A DNA stretch of 64,000 bases from Epiperipatus broadwayi (Eukaryota; Onychophora; Udeonychophora; Euonychophora; Peripatidae). Shown here one piece after another: positions 10,453 through 22,150 of this stretch. The DNA lies in NCBI GenBank assembly GCA_028023455.1, contig JAQFVV010012545.1, forward strand, positions 374,001-438,000, written 5' to 3'. Each line of letters begins with the position of its first letter. The first letter of the stretch is position 1. The notes below the pieces were generated by a model, which did not search any database, was not told the origin of the DNA, and saw nothing but the letters and a program-made list of their open reading frames with translations. Position numbers and translations under genes: made by a program.

Positions 10453-12480
10453 TATAATGATCGAAATGAAAGTGAAGATCGAATCTAACCGCAAACTACG
10501 ATATCTGCTCTACAAGGCGCCATCTAGGCATTTAAACCTAGAAAAATTTATAGAGTAGGCAGATACGCGCTGTTAAGATTCCACTTTATTTAAATATTCA
10601 GATCGTTAGCCCAAGTCACTAGCTCAGTGGAGTAGCAGAGATAATAAAATATAAATTTTATATCTTAAATATAAAAGAATAAAAGCCACTGCCAGAAATT
10701 AACACATAAAAATATTTATTTACGCACATATAAAATAACATTTAAATTTTGAGGAATAAATTCAACATTTTAGATTTTTCTATTAATCTTTAGTTTTACA
10801 TTTAAGTAAATTACAACCATGAGTTTAATATTTATTTAGTGAGTCGAGTATGAATAGACTACATAGATCTGCATTTGAAAAGAAAATATTCTTCCCTGAT
10901 TTAACCTTAGGCAACAAATTTCGCAATCAAACCGGCGCCAATCCATCTGATACATTTATGTATTCAATGTAGCATGAAAATACGACAACACAAAATACTA
11001 TACTGTCAGGAATGTACATCTGATCAGTAAGTAGAATTAGAGAAGACATTGTCTCTCCACCAACAGGAATGTTACATCTGTTGGCGAGTAGAACAATAAA
11101 CATAAAACTCCATAGGAATGGACTGCGGTCCTTTGCCATCTTACAAACCCATCCATAGGCAAACAGAAGGTGTGTGGCGTATATATATAATCCTGCCCAT
11201 AGCGGATCTCATACTACATCTACAATTACACAAATATATCCAATCCATTGAACCAATTCAACTACGAAATGAATAACCTAAGATTACCCTCCCTTAATAT
11301 AACTTTACAAAACTATATAGCCATTCATGCCCGACTTAAATTTAACATTTAAATACGTTCGCACAGATTATTTTTATAAATTTGTTTTTAAAATGTTGAG
11401 TATAGATCGGCTGCACAGATTCCACGGTCAAAAACATCCAAATTAAACACAATCGATCAAAATACAAAATCATCGATAACGTCAATTGCAAAAGGGAATA
11501 CACAAGGCCCCATGGCATTCATCGTAAGATGCCCGCATTAACATCGTTGACCTATATATTCTAATCAAATGTGAAAACTTCAACATAATCAACCGCTAAC
11601 GAATCTATGCAACGTCTATACCCAACCTAAATTTCATCATTTAAAATTTAAACAATAAATAATTTATACAATAAGAAAAAAAAAATGGAAATGATTTTTA
11701 TCAATCGGAAAACATATAAAATTAAACATTATTAATTTGATTTTAAACTTAAAAAAGTCAGATAGAAGTTCATAAGCTTGAACGAAAGTTCTTAATTATT
11801 TTTAAATTTAGAGTTCATGTCAATATAGCTTACGGTAGAAGAGTCCAGGTTTCTGCTTTTAATTCCCGCGATGCCTCCATTGGAAGATAATGTTCTGGAG
11901 ATGGCAATAGCTGGTTCAAGGTATCACAGTCTTTTCATTTTTTTTTAAATAGAGAGTGTGGTATGTGCGTCCTACCACATCTCTCAAACACAAAATGCTG
12001 GAACTGTCAGAAAAAACTGTATTTCCCTTTTTATATTATCCACACGGATTCAATCAACAAAACGTCACTAATCCATCACTTTCGTTAGGGTCCGAGCCAA
12101 GGCTTAGTGCTTCCATTGGTCAAGCTAATTTCTCTTTATTTTCTTATCTATCTTTCATCAGATCATTTTAATTATACAAGAGCCCAAGGCTAGCTTGCTT
12201 TTCAAACAATTTATAAACAATCATTTCCATTTACAGATTACAAGAATTAATTAATACCTGTTTTTATTTTTAAATCTTGTACTTTTTTTTTTTATAAAAA
12301 AGTACGTTCAAATACTTATTTATTTGTTTTTTTTAAAAAAAATATTTTTAAAGTTTGGCATCTGTGCGAATGTATATACGTTTAACAAACATTTTAATTT
12401 TAGCGTTTAGTTTTTTACTTTTATTTGCGAACTTTTAAGTTTTTATTTTAAATTAATGTAACGACATATATATCGTTACA
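10453..12480 (-). repeat. 5' LTR of the retrotransposon (2028 bp)
   Basis: Upstream LTR in the element's orientation. It carries a TATA-like stretch at 11181-11190 (minus strand TTATATATAT), about 42 bp before the ATG of a short leader frame. Its outer end (12457-12480) is a nearly perfect palindrome, TGTAACGA-AT-rich-TCGTTACA, so the LTR terminus could itself fold. Confidence 0.88.
10927..11139 (-). CDS. Short leader frame inside the 5' LTR (70 aa, hypothetical)
   Basis: A 70-residue frame starting ~42 bp downstream of the LTR TATA-like box. Its N-terminal third has a basic start followed by a hydrophobic segment (around residues 9-19) and a second hydrophobic segment near residues 46-58, so it could be membrane-targeted. 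No family was recognised. The corresponding start codon in the 3' LTR is mutated to ACG, so only the 5' LTR can express it. A chance frame is quite possible given its length. Confidence 0.25.
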   Translation of the reverse strand: MAKDRSPFLWSFMFIVLLANRCNIPVGGETMSSLILLTDQMYIPDSIVFCVVVFSCYIEYINVSDGLAPV

Positions 12481-12484
12481 TCAT

Positions 12485-12735
12485 AATAGTACCAGATATT
12501 GACTTGCAAATTAATTTATAAATTAAATATATAATTTCAAACATCTTATTACTTGTAATTATATATTTGTCTTAAGTAATTTTTTTACTTTTGAGAACAG
12601 TTGGGTCACACTCACACACGCGCTAGAATATTATATGTCTTTTAAATTTCTCATTTGATTTTGAAAAAGTGAATAAAAAAAAATATGATCAATTATAAGT
12701 TTCGAGTTTTATAAAAATAATATCAAAATCCAAAA
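12485..12735. repeat. Right half of the tandem duplication flanking the LTR element
   Basis: Diverged copy of 7499-7710, sharing the blocks named in that entry. It also includes a short ACAC/CACG stretch (12609-12624). Confidence 0.5.
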
Positions 12736-13251
12736 TAATGGTCAATCACAAATTTATTTTTCATAATTATAAGAATTTGTTTTTATTCAATACAAATTAC
12801 AATAAATCAAATATAACAATCAAAATAAAAATGAACTGGGCTTTAAAACAGCAACAAATGAAATGAATGTAAAAGAACAACAAATGAAAAGAAGGTTTAA
12901 CAACATAAAAGTGCTATAATCCCCCCTTAGAATTTTTCTTTCTTGTTTGCAACATAGCTGACCTACTCCACATTCAGGCACTACAATACTCTTCCTTTAT
13001 TATAATTTAAATATTTAATCTACAAATAGTTATTAAATTATGGACAATATTTATTTCTTACTTTCTTCTTAACAGCATTTTCTTCATAATAGACAGATAA
13101 AAAAATACTTTCTATTATCCTCACAGTATATATATATATATTGTAATGATAATGTAGGTGAACCAAATATATACAAATATGTAACAGTAAATTTTGATTC
13201 CAAATAAATATTTATATTAGGTAAAATTTTAATAAAAATGATTCTATTCAA

Positions 13252-13283
<32 letters not shown>

Positions 13284-16100
13284 GTCTAAAATGATGATGT
13301 TTTAAAACTTAACACTAAAGATTTAAACTAAGTACAAGCCCTCCCAAAAGTAATTTGTTTCTTTTTCAGTTTCAATAAAATAAAATAAAAAAATGAAACT
13401 CTCAGGCACCAAACCTTCTAACAAAAAAAGTTTACTTTTGGAAAACTTATTAATGCCTGATCATCATCATTTATAAATTATTACCACCAGAGGATTGAAT
13501 GATTTTTCTCAGAGTTATGGATATTGCTAGTATAATAAATGTTAACAGCATGTTTGGATTGAGTTCGATAAACAAATATAAATGAAATGGATTTTTTAAA
13601 AAAATTAACAATGAATATATATATAACTTGCAACTATAACTAGGTTTACAAAATACTAAAGATAAAATAAATATTTTAAATTTAAGGCTTTATAATATCT
13701 ATAATGATAAAATATTATCATAATAAATAATTAAATAGTTCCAAACAATGAATTTCTGCAGATATTATTCCTTTAATATATTGATTTCTTTATTAGTTCT
13801 TCCAAAGATGGTAGTTATACATGCACTGGTAATGTTAGATAGGAAATGCAGCAGCATTAGTGACATTAAATAGGATATAGTATGGGTACAGTATCAGTAG
13901 GTCTTGGGTCATTCTTACAGTACTGTCCACTTTTTTCTTCATGGCATTATTAAACTAGGCAATAATCTGGATTTATTAAATATCGGCATTTGATTCTGAA
14001 TCTGACTGCATTTCCAGCTATTTTGGCTGTTGTGGTTTTGGTTCTCTAGCCACACATACTAGATGATCTTCTTTTAGATAAAGTCATCATACTTGCTGTG
14101 TATTGAAAAACAGGGTAAAACAGAAAGATATACTATCCAAGTTACAGTGGGAAAATAGTGATTTCTCTCCTTGGCATAGAATCACTGCACCACTGCTTCT
14201 CAAGTTGAATCTTCAGATAAACTAGAATAGATTGAACTGCCTGATCGGATGACACTCTCCTAGTTGTTTGTTTCAGATCTATTTAACCCTATTTGATATT
14301 GTTCAACAATTCAATTCACAAACTAGATTTGTCATAAGATTTACATCTATTTCCTTACTTTTTTTTTGGAAAATATTTCCTTTATTTCCTTTGCAACATG
14401 TTGTGAAAACAAATTTACAGATATTATATCATGATATGATACATAAATGAATAAAAAATGTTTTATCTCTCTTTCTTTATTTACATTAATAAGCAATAAA
14501 AAGAAAAAATCATTGCCGATTTTGAAAATTTGATTGATAACCTTATTTTTATTAACTCATTATTTTAAATAACATTTTTAGATATGCAATCAAATTTATG
14601 TTAGGAATTGACAAGTTTTTTTTTTATTAATTTAAACTTCAAATTAGAAGCTAGTTTCAAACAGGGTTCAAAATATTTTACATTTCTGTAAACTATGCAA
14701 TTCAAACTTCTTGTCCATAATAAAACAATTTTCTCTTTCTTCTTTACATTGCAATGCATTGTTTTATATTACAAAGTAACGTCATAAAATAATGATGTAA
14801 TTCTCTATAATGATCAAATATCCAATATAATTTATGAAATGTGAGGAAAATATAAGTGCTATAAAGTATGTGAAGGATTACCGTAAGAGAATATATTATA
14901 AGACACTGTATATTCAGGAAAACTTGGACAAATGTGTAAATACAGTAAAAGGTGCAGCAAAATTAGGTGGGAAATGAGCTTTATTAAATAATTGGAAAGT
15001 GTTGGAAATGATTGCAAATATGTAAATACCATTTTTTAAGAGATGCAAAATATGTATTTAATTATTATTTTGGAGGAAATTTTGTAAAAAAAATTTTAGA
15101 TGTATAATATGTTAAATTTATTTATTTATAATATATAGGTATATATTTAAAAGAAGTGAAATTTAATGTAAATAGTGTCCAGTAGATGGAGTGGAGATAA
15201 TTAATTGGTTATGTGAAATTTAGAGTATAATATCTTGAAAAGGTCTCAATGGAGATGAAAACTGGTTTGATAAATATTTAAATATAGTTATTAATAGTTG
15301 TTTATTTCAATATTCTTTGATTGATTATTTATTTATTTAATAATATAATAAGATGCATAAACTAATTTTTCGTTTAATTTTTTAGGCAGTTTATGTATTT
15401 ATTTCTCAATTTATACAAATTCACTATTTGACTTTTTTTGCATGCAGCTTTGTAATATAACTATTTTGAGCTGCTATCAGATGTATTTTAATTACCCAAA
15501 TATTGTAACCAATTGGTTACAAAGCTGTACTAAAAAAATAATTAGATAGTTGGCAGCATGTTCCTCAGGTTTGAGAATAAAAATAAATTATTAAATTAAT
15601 GGGGAAAATAAAATTCAATTTTCCAATACATATTTTTAATGGGTCTTTATTTAACTAAATATTTTAAGAACCAACATGATAGTATGAGAATCCTCAAACA
15701 TTAAATACATTTAAGAGTTTTTTTGTTTGTTTGTTTTTTTTTAATACATTTGTAAAAATTATTTTTAATTAATCAGAGTTGTTTTTCTTTCTTTATCTCT
15801 ATTTAATAAAAAAGAAAAATCAAATCAGTACAATTAGCTGATTATCTTGTTGTTTTTGCAAGATTTGATTTTTAATTATAAAGGAATATCAAGAATTTTA
15901 TGTTGTTAAATTTGAATTCTTGACTTGCTTTTTAATCTATGATTAAGAAGATAATTGGCTGAATAACTGTAGTTATAACATTTTATCTAATTGGTTGTCA
16001 TGAAAATTATCATGTAAAAGACAGATTGTAATTTGCTTGTGGGCACGATTGTTCTAAAAAAAATATGTGGGGGTATGAATAAGTGATAATATCCAAGTGT
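12736..16100. other. AT-rich non-coding stretch with a decayed coding-like patch
   Basis: No intact gene. There is an AAT microsatellite at about 13259-13284. Segment 13780-14270 is less AT-rich. Read on the minus strand it gives broken peptide-like phrases such as 'NNAMKKVDSTVRMTQDL', faintly like the 'YN..MGGVD..D' region of piggyBac transposases but too weak to assign. Confidence 0.5.
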
Positions 16101-16330
16101 CTGCAGAGGTTATTCATAACTTAACTATTGAAGACAGAGCAGTCAAATCTTGATCCTACTGCTGATAGAAGAAAGTATTCCTAACTTAGTTGTTGAAAAG
16201 AAAGCAGTAAAGTTTTAATCCAACTGCTGAAAAGAAAGATGTCTTTACCAACCTGTGGCATAACACTGCAGGAATATTAACTAAGCTATTGAATATAATG
16301 TGTTTAATCCAGCTTTTAACATACTATGAG
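16100..16330. repeat. Three diverged tandem repeats of ~75 bp
   Basis: Units share 'taacttaactattgaa..agagcagt', 'taacttagttgttgaaaaga', 'taactaagctattgaatata' and 'aatccaactgctga' type phrases. They are diverged and non-coding. Confidence 0.5.
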
Positions 16331-16360
16331 TTTAAGAAAATATAGGAAAGGTAAAACACC

Positions 16361-16600
16361 CATTAAGCAGTCGGCAATCTATCCTTCAACCAAGGATGAA
16401 AAGTCTGTCTATATCTGTCTGACCTGGAAATTCAAGAGGAAAACCAACTAGACAAAAATTGACACTTTCATTTACCTGGAATTGCAACTACAGACTCAGA
16501 AAAAGACAAATTTAACCAGGCCCATGTTTAGAAACCTTCAAGAAAAAACTCCATTAGGAAAAATTGAAATTGGAAAGCCTCCATAACAAGAAAGCCATGG
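16361..16600 (+). pseudogene. Possible fragment of a Penelope-like retroelement
   Basis: Translation gives 'KSVYICLTWK' followed after stops by 'LQLQTQKKTNLTRPMF' and 'PLGKIEIGKP'. These phrases resemble the linker between the reverse transcriptase and GIY-YIG endonuclease of Penelope-like elements (a 'vYl.LPw.G' phrase, then '.TRPM'). Stops and shifts interrupt it. Similarity is by recollection of the family pattern only, so this is a weak call. Confidence 0.3.
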
Positions 16601-16938
16601 CTATAGGTATTTTTATATGTGCACATTATATTTTTATTAATAGAAAATCTGTTTTTGTTTCATAAACGTAATGTTTTTCCTCTCAATTTGCTCTCTGGGT
16701 AGAATCAAAGATTTCTATCTTTGATTTTTGAAAATGTTTAACAAACTCTTGTTATTTTTAAAGAAAGAACCTAATGAATTTAAAATTAATTCATAAATAA
16801 AAATTAATTGATAGGTTAATATAATTTTATCAAATTGTATATTTATATTTTATGATGAAATTACTTATTATCATGTCATTATTTTTTGTTAATTAGATAT
16901 TAAATAATTGTTTTTAAAAATTATTCTTTTTAATCTAA

Positions 16939-18527
16939 TGTGACAGTCAGATTATGTATGCTGGTTTAACCTAGTTCGAGTCCTAAGCGAAAGTACCTCG
17001 AGGCCACTATACGCGAAATATTAAATAAAGAATATAATAACCTCTGCCCTATTTCGCCTATTCTCGGGGCTAATTCACGAACCAACAACACCATCTGAGC
17101 CACGCATAAATTATTTTTCAACCGGCCACAAAGCTTAGCAACAGCGGTAGAGACATGGACGGGAAATCCTAAGGAGCTAAAAGCTAAATGTGTAAAGTAC
17201 TGAAAATATGTATTGGTGTTTGCGTGATGCGTGCCTGGATCATTGAAAAGTAAAAATAAAGCATTTAATATAACTAAGAAACTCAAGTTTTTGATAATTA
17301 AATAATGTTTAATTAATGGCTTTAAAATATGAATAAGGCTTTAATGGGCCTCCGCTATTCCCCTAAATTACTGCAACAAACTAATTAGACAATAAAAAGA
17401 AAACAAGTTAATAGGTTTGCGGTCAAATTCTTTTCTTCCCAATTTTATAAAAAAAATTCCAAATCGATCTTCTCGATAAAGTACGATAGATAATAAAAAA
17501 AAACCTTTCGCAAGCATTTCTTATGGCTTTGCGCTAAAAACCGTGTTTAAAATTGACTTAGAACGTATATAGCTAAATCAAATATACGTGATCAGCAAAT
17601 GGCGGACAAAAAGAGGTGTTATCAAAGAGATCAAGTTGGCACACAAAAGAAACTGACTTGGATTTAATTAACAACATAAATAAAATTGGAAAGAGATTTC
17701 AAATGACAAAAAGTTAACTATTAAATTTAACCGCAACGAAATACTAAATATTTACAATGGTTAGTAAGGAAGAATAGCGAAGGTAAAAAGGTTACATATA
17801 GCTAGATGATCCCAAAATATATTTAAGGTTAATTCATAAAATGTTTACATAGCAAAGACATATATTTCAATACAACAATAAAACAATATGAATCAAAAGT
17901 AGCATACGAGATAGTTTAATATAGTAGATACGATACCATCCTTTTTCCGTGATGTTTCCTACGGCGTCCGTGGCTTGATCCGACCGACGATAGGTGTTTG
18001 TCCGGACAATGAAAATATGAAGTATGGTTTCCATGAAAAGTTCTCCAGACACGGCATAGAGTTCAGATGGTTATTGATTGGATGTTAAGGCATTTTTGGA
18101 TGGTATTTAGGAACCTCGGCGATAGGCAAAGCTATGATTTGCCTAGCCAAGCATATCCATTTTCCTCAAAATACGGTTGGTTTTAACTGGAGCAGGTTCC
18201 AACTTCTCCATTGTTTGAAAATGACAGCTGTATAACTTTTTTTGAAGCACAAGCTAAATGTGAAGCAAAATCTGACGGATTTCTCCCAAGAGAAATCTGA
18301 ATGCACTTTCCAGAAAGCTTGGAAATAAAACAGCAAGAAAAATCTTAATAAATCGCCTTCACAAGCAAAATCAGAATCAAATGACTCCTTCAAAAAGAAA
18401 AGTCTGAATAATTATCTCTTTTGTTCTCCCTACTATTTATACTTTCTCTGACAGCTACCTTCCATTGTTTGTATGATCTGAGATCTTGATAAGCCCCCCT
18501 TTGCTGCTTTGTTTCAAAACAACACAT
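16939..18527 (-). mobile_element. Probable solo LTR, minus strand
   Basis: A ~1.59-kb block with more G+C and CpG than its surroundings. A 5-bp direct repeat TCTAA occurs at 16934-16938 and 18528-18532. On the minus strand it starts at or next to TGTGTTGTTTTG and ends CTGTCACA, giving TG...CA termini. A strong TATAAATA box is at 18434-18441, about 90 bp from the 5' end. No second copy, primer site or coding frame lies next to it, so it is best read as a single LTR left after recombination. The short frames inside (e.g. 16966-17286) match nothing known. A different class of insertion with a 4-5 bp target duplication is the alternative. Confidence 0.55.
18434..18441 (-). promoter_or_regulatory. 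TATA box of the probable solo LTR
   Basis: Minus-strand TATAAATA within AGTATAAATAGTAGG. It is a near-consensus RNA polymerase II TATA element at the position expected in an LTR promoter. Confidence 0.5.
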
Positions 18528-18532
18528 TCTAA

Positions 18533-20509
18533 AAATAACTTCAATTTTTTTACTCTAACTTTCTTACTTTAAAGTTGGAATTCTATTAATTAAAAAAAAC
18601 AAGAATAAAATGCCATCTTTAATTAGACTTGAATGGCTCACTAATTAAAATATACATTCTTTCCGAAATGTTGGTGGGCTTATCTCAAAATCAAATCATA
18701 CTAAATATTTTAATAAAATTTGAACAACAATATATTATTATTTTACAATAGAATAAGCATTTTATTTCAGCAGAATTTTGCATTAACTCATATATATACG
18801 CTAGATGTATATATATGTATGTTTGACTAATAGGTTAAGCAATTTTATCAATAGAATGAAATTTATTTAAAATAAAATCTTTAACTGCAATACACATTTA
18901 ATAAGCATAATTATTTTTAACTCTAATGCAAAACCCTGCTGATATTGAACTATAAACTTAATTTAGGTCTACAATACTAATTAAGCTTATAGGAAGATGT
19001 GAAGCATGGATCGGACTTCAGATCCATTGCTTCACTAATTACTTTATTCTATCCAATTTCTGTTTCATGAATTTCAATATGAATGATTTTATATCATGAC
19101 AACTTATATTCTAGGATTTAGTTTTTTTATTGATAATCCCAATAAAACTGTTTATTTATAAATAGGGGAAGCCCACAAATTGCTTAAGATTATTTATAAT
19201 AAGCTAATTTATTTATTTATTTCCCTCTTGCTCACAATAATAAATTATAGTTTCTTGCTCCCTGAGATAGATTGTGCGTAACAGGTATATGGCACAGGGG
19301 GTTTATATTTAGTGTATGGGCATTCAGATGATGATGATGATTCCTGGGTTGGCGCAAAGAGGATATTTCTTCAAAGTCAATGCACTACATTTTATTTAGT
19401 TAGGTCTCTATTAGAAATTAAGTTTATATTTAGCCAGTACATTAATAGTACTATGTGGCCAAAGCATTGATGATCACCATGTTTTAATATCCCAGCATTA
19501 TTTTTTGGGGTTGTATTCTTATGGATTAGCTCTAAGTTTGTGCATCCAAACTATGGTTTAAATAATTGTCCATGCTATCAAAGACTCAATAATTAGCCTG
19601 GTCTACAGGAGACCCATTTCAAATGCAACCACAAGATTGACTGTTGTTTTATTTTGATAGATTAATTCATGATGGTGAATGATTATTACCTTTGAGGAGT
19701 ACTGGTGAACTCATAGCTATGCTGATCTCTCAGAGTCATCTATTATGCTCATCCCTTTTGAGATTTTTTTTTAACTTGGGATAAAAATACAATTTCTCAG
19801 ATCTCTCATGGTTTAAACCCTAATTTTCTGTAGAGTTACAAATGGCTAACCAATTATGGGCAATTGATGTTCACATACTGGTGACCATTACCCCAAGTAT
19901 GACCATGTCTTTCCCTGTAGGGTTACTATATATATATATATCACCTTTGGTCCTAGTGACTTTAATTTGTAATTCTTAGCTAAGATATACATCATTTACT
20001 AAAGTAATATAATTTAAAATTATACAAATTGATAATTAAATATAGCAATTCCTAAGTTTCTAAAATTAGTTTTCAAAACAAAGTTATAGATAATCAAATT
20101 TAGAGACAAACTGTTTTTAACACACACACACGAGTAATGCAAACTAAAAAAATTAAAAGATAAAACAATTGACTTTTTTTTTTCATTTTCCATTTATTAA
20201 ATGAAATAATGAATACAGAGAATACTGCATTATAAAAATAGTAGAGCATCATTAGAAATTCATAAAAGAGGTGTAAAAATTTAATTCGTGAAATGGCTGG
20301 GTGGTGTCACCCATAACCTAATTATATCAAAACCATGCGAGTATTAAACATTCATGTTAAAACATGTTTAAGCTAACACGTGTGAATTTTAAACTGCTAG
20401 AGGTAGGTGTTAGCTAGCTATTGAGAATATAATAAATATCCATGCATACACTTTGGCATAAATGTGGGTTAGTGTGCTCACTTTGAGCTACTTTTTGGCC
20501 AAAAAATCA
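18533..20509. other. Non-coding stretch
   Basis: No gene recognised. Segment 19240-19960 is less AT-rich and non-repetitive but has stops in all frames and no recognised family. It may be an eroded mobile element. Short AT microsatellites occur at 18790-18816 and 19927-19941. Confidence 0.5.
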
Positions 20510-20745
20510 ATTACACAACTAGACCATTCGACCTATTCACCTGACTTAGATCTTTGTAATTTTTGATTATTTCCAAAATTAAAAACTACACTTTTCTATT
20601 ATAACTGAAATCCAAAAGAGTATGAAACAGCTATTCAACAATATTCTTGAAAACGGGTTGTAGGTGTACTTCCAAAAATAAAAACGCTGTTTAATCAGAG
20701 TATAGATGCACAAGGAGACTACTTAGCTATTAGTGTACACTTCCA
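20510..20745 (+). pseudogene. mariner-type transposase fragment (C-terminal part)
   Basis: One frame reads 'STYSPDLDLCNF', a stop, then 'LFPKLKTTLF'. This is the mariner catalytic-domain phrase 'YSPDLAPCDF.LFPKLK', whose Asp residues belong to the DDD/E site. About 150 bp on, 'LFNQSIDAQGDYLA' matches the family's C-terminal 'RW..CI...G.YF'. The frame is broken by at least one stop and several shifts. Only the last third of a ~345-residue transposase is present, so it is dead. Confidence 0.7.
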
Positions 20746-21744
20746 CGTGTATATTTTATGAAAGTGCATTCTGAGAATTAAATTGGCACATTTAGTTTAT
20801 GAATAAATATTATTATTATTCTCCTGTTTGTTAGACTGCCCATTATTAAATTTTTTTTACCAGTAAGTAGTTTGAAGATTTATTTAAAAATGATTGAATT
20901 TAATTCGAAGCTATTAAATTCCTTATAGTAAAAACATAGATTCTAATTATGTATATAAATCAGCATATTCAATAAATTTCTCCAAAATGATACAAGTCAT
21001 ATTCATCGCTAATTTATCCATTACCAATAAGTTTCCCAAATGGACTTTTTGAAAGCAAAAAAAAAAAAAAAAAAGAACTGTTATGAAACGCAAATATAAT
21101 ATTCTAATGAAAAATAATAGGACTCAAATATTTACTAAAAGTTAAAATGTTTCTTGGCAAAATTAAGATCAATAATCATAGCATCTTAAAACCAAAAAAA
21201 CATCAAGATTCCAGATTTTTCAATAGATGGAAAAGCTAGAATGAATAGCAGCTCTAATTTTCTATTTTCTCAACACCTCCCTCCCTCCCCCCATTATTTT
21301 AATATAATCTTTATTCACTCAAATTAAGTAACTTCCAATAAAGAAGATTCTCAATCAGTTAAAATTATAAATAAATAAAAGATTTTAAAGCATCAAACTC
21401 AAATGTGTAAATAGGGATGAGGAAATCTCTGAAAGCTCTCAATCTGCCCTGCTCATAGTGCAAATATTGAATTAACAGTTAAATAAAATAAAATATGTAT
21501 TAATTTCTCAACTAGATCTTTTTCTCTCTCCATTATTTATAATAGTTCTAGTTCATCCTATGAGAGGTGCAATTTCCAACAAATTATATATATTCTATAG
21601 TTTATCTGATTACAGATTTAAGCTTAGATCATTTGCTTTTATAATGATTTTCACAGATGAGTGTATACTAGCAAAAATAAAACGTGAATTTTACTCCTTT
21701 TTATTATTATTGTTTTGCATTTATTTTTTTGTATTATGATCGCT
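20746..21744. other. AT-rich non-coding stretch
   Basis: Nothing recognised. There is a poly-A run at 21057-21074 and a short C-rich tract near 21276-21292. Confidence 0.6.
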
Positions 21745-22150
21745 ACACCAAATTGACACAGAAAATTGTGCATTAAAAGAAATGGACCAACAAATTTTTC
21801 TTATAAAAAGTAGTAGTAAATCGATGTGCCTGATATGTCTGGAAAATATTTCAGTTAATAAAGAATACAGTATAAAGAGGAAATACTTAACAAAACATTC
21901 AGATTGTAACAAAATTGTAGGAAAAGGCAGAAATATTAAAAAAAAAAACTTGAAAGAAGTTTCATCAAGTGGTAAAAGATACACATAAGTCAGAAAATTA
22001 TACAAAAGCAAATTACATTTTTAAAAAAAAAAAAAAAATTCAAAAGTATTTTTTGAAGAGTTTATAAAAAACTGCTTAGAATTAATCGGCCCAGAATATA
22101 AAAATATCATGAAGAATGTTTGCAAGATGAATTGAAAAATTTTCAGTAAA
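21745..22150 (+). pseudogene. Decayed hAT-superfamily transposase, N-terminal part
   Basis: The frame containing 21782-21988 reads 'KSMCLICLENISVNKEYSIK', then 'KYLTKHSDC'. This is the degenerate zinc-finger start of hAT transposases of the ZBED/GTF2IRD2-like group (pattern 'K.lCliC...v...K.yn.kRHy.tKH'), with paired Cys and one His visible. At 22050-22125, in another frame, 'EEFIKNCLELIGPEYKNIMK' matches the following 'FvkecL...aeivcPe.k..f' helix. A poly-A-associated shift and stops separate them, and the catalytic domain is not recognisable. It is plus-oriented and isolated. Confidence 0.6.

Larger units (their letters stand above)
7715..12480 (-). mobile_element. Complete non-autonomous LTR retrotransposon
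   Basis: Two nearly identical direct repeats of ~2.03 kb (7715-9743 and 10453-12480) flank a 709-bp interior. A 4-bp target duplication TCAT sits at 7711-7714 and 12481-12484. Read on the minus strand, each LTR starts TGTAACGA and ends TCGTTATA or TCATTATA. A primer-binding site begins two bases inside the 5' LTR. The interior holds no gag or pol frame, so the element must have been moved by enzymes from another element. A 4-bp duplication and this end structure fit Ty3/gypsy-like or BEL-like families, but without pol the family cannot be decided. The near identity of the LTRs indicates a recent insertion. Confidence 0.88.

Noticed and set aside
9219-12171. Identical 71-codon + strand frames in both LTRs (9219-9434 and 11956-12171)
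   Set aside because: They are duplicated only because the LTR is duplicated, lie antisense to the element's transcription, match no family, and are short enough to arise by chance.
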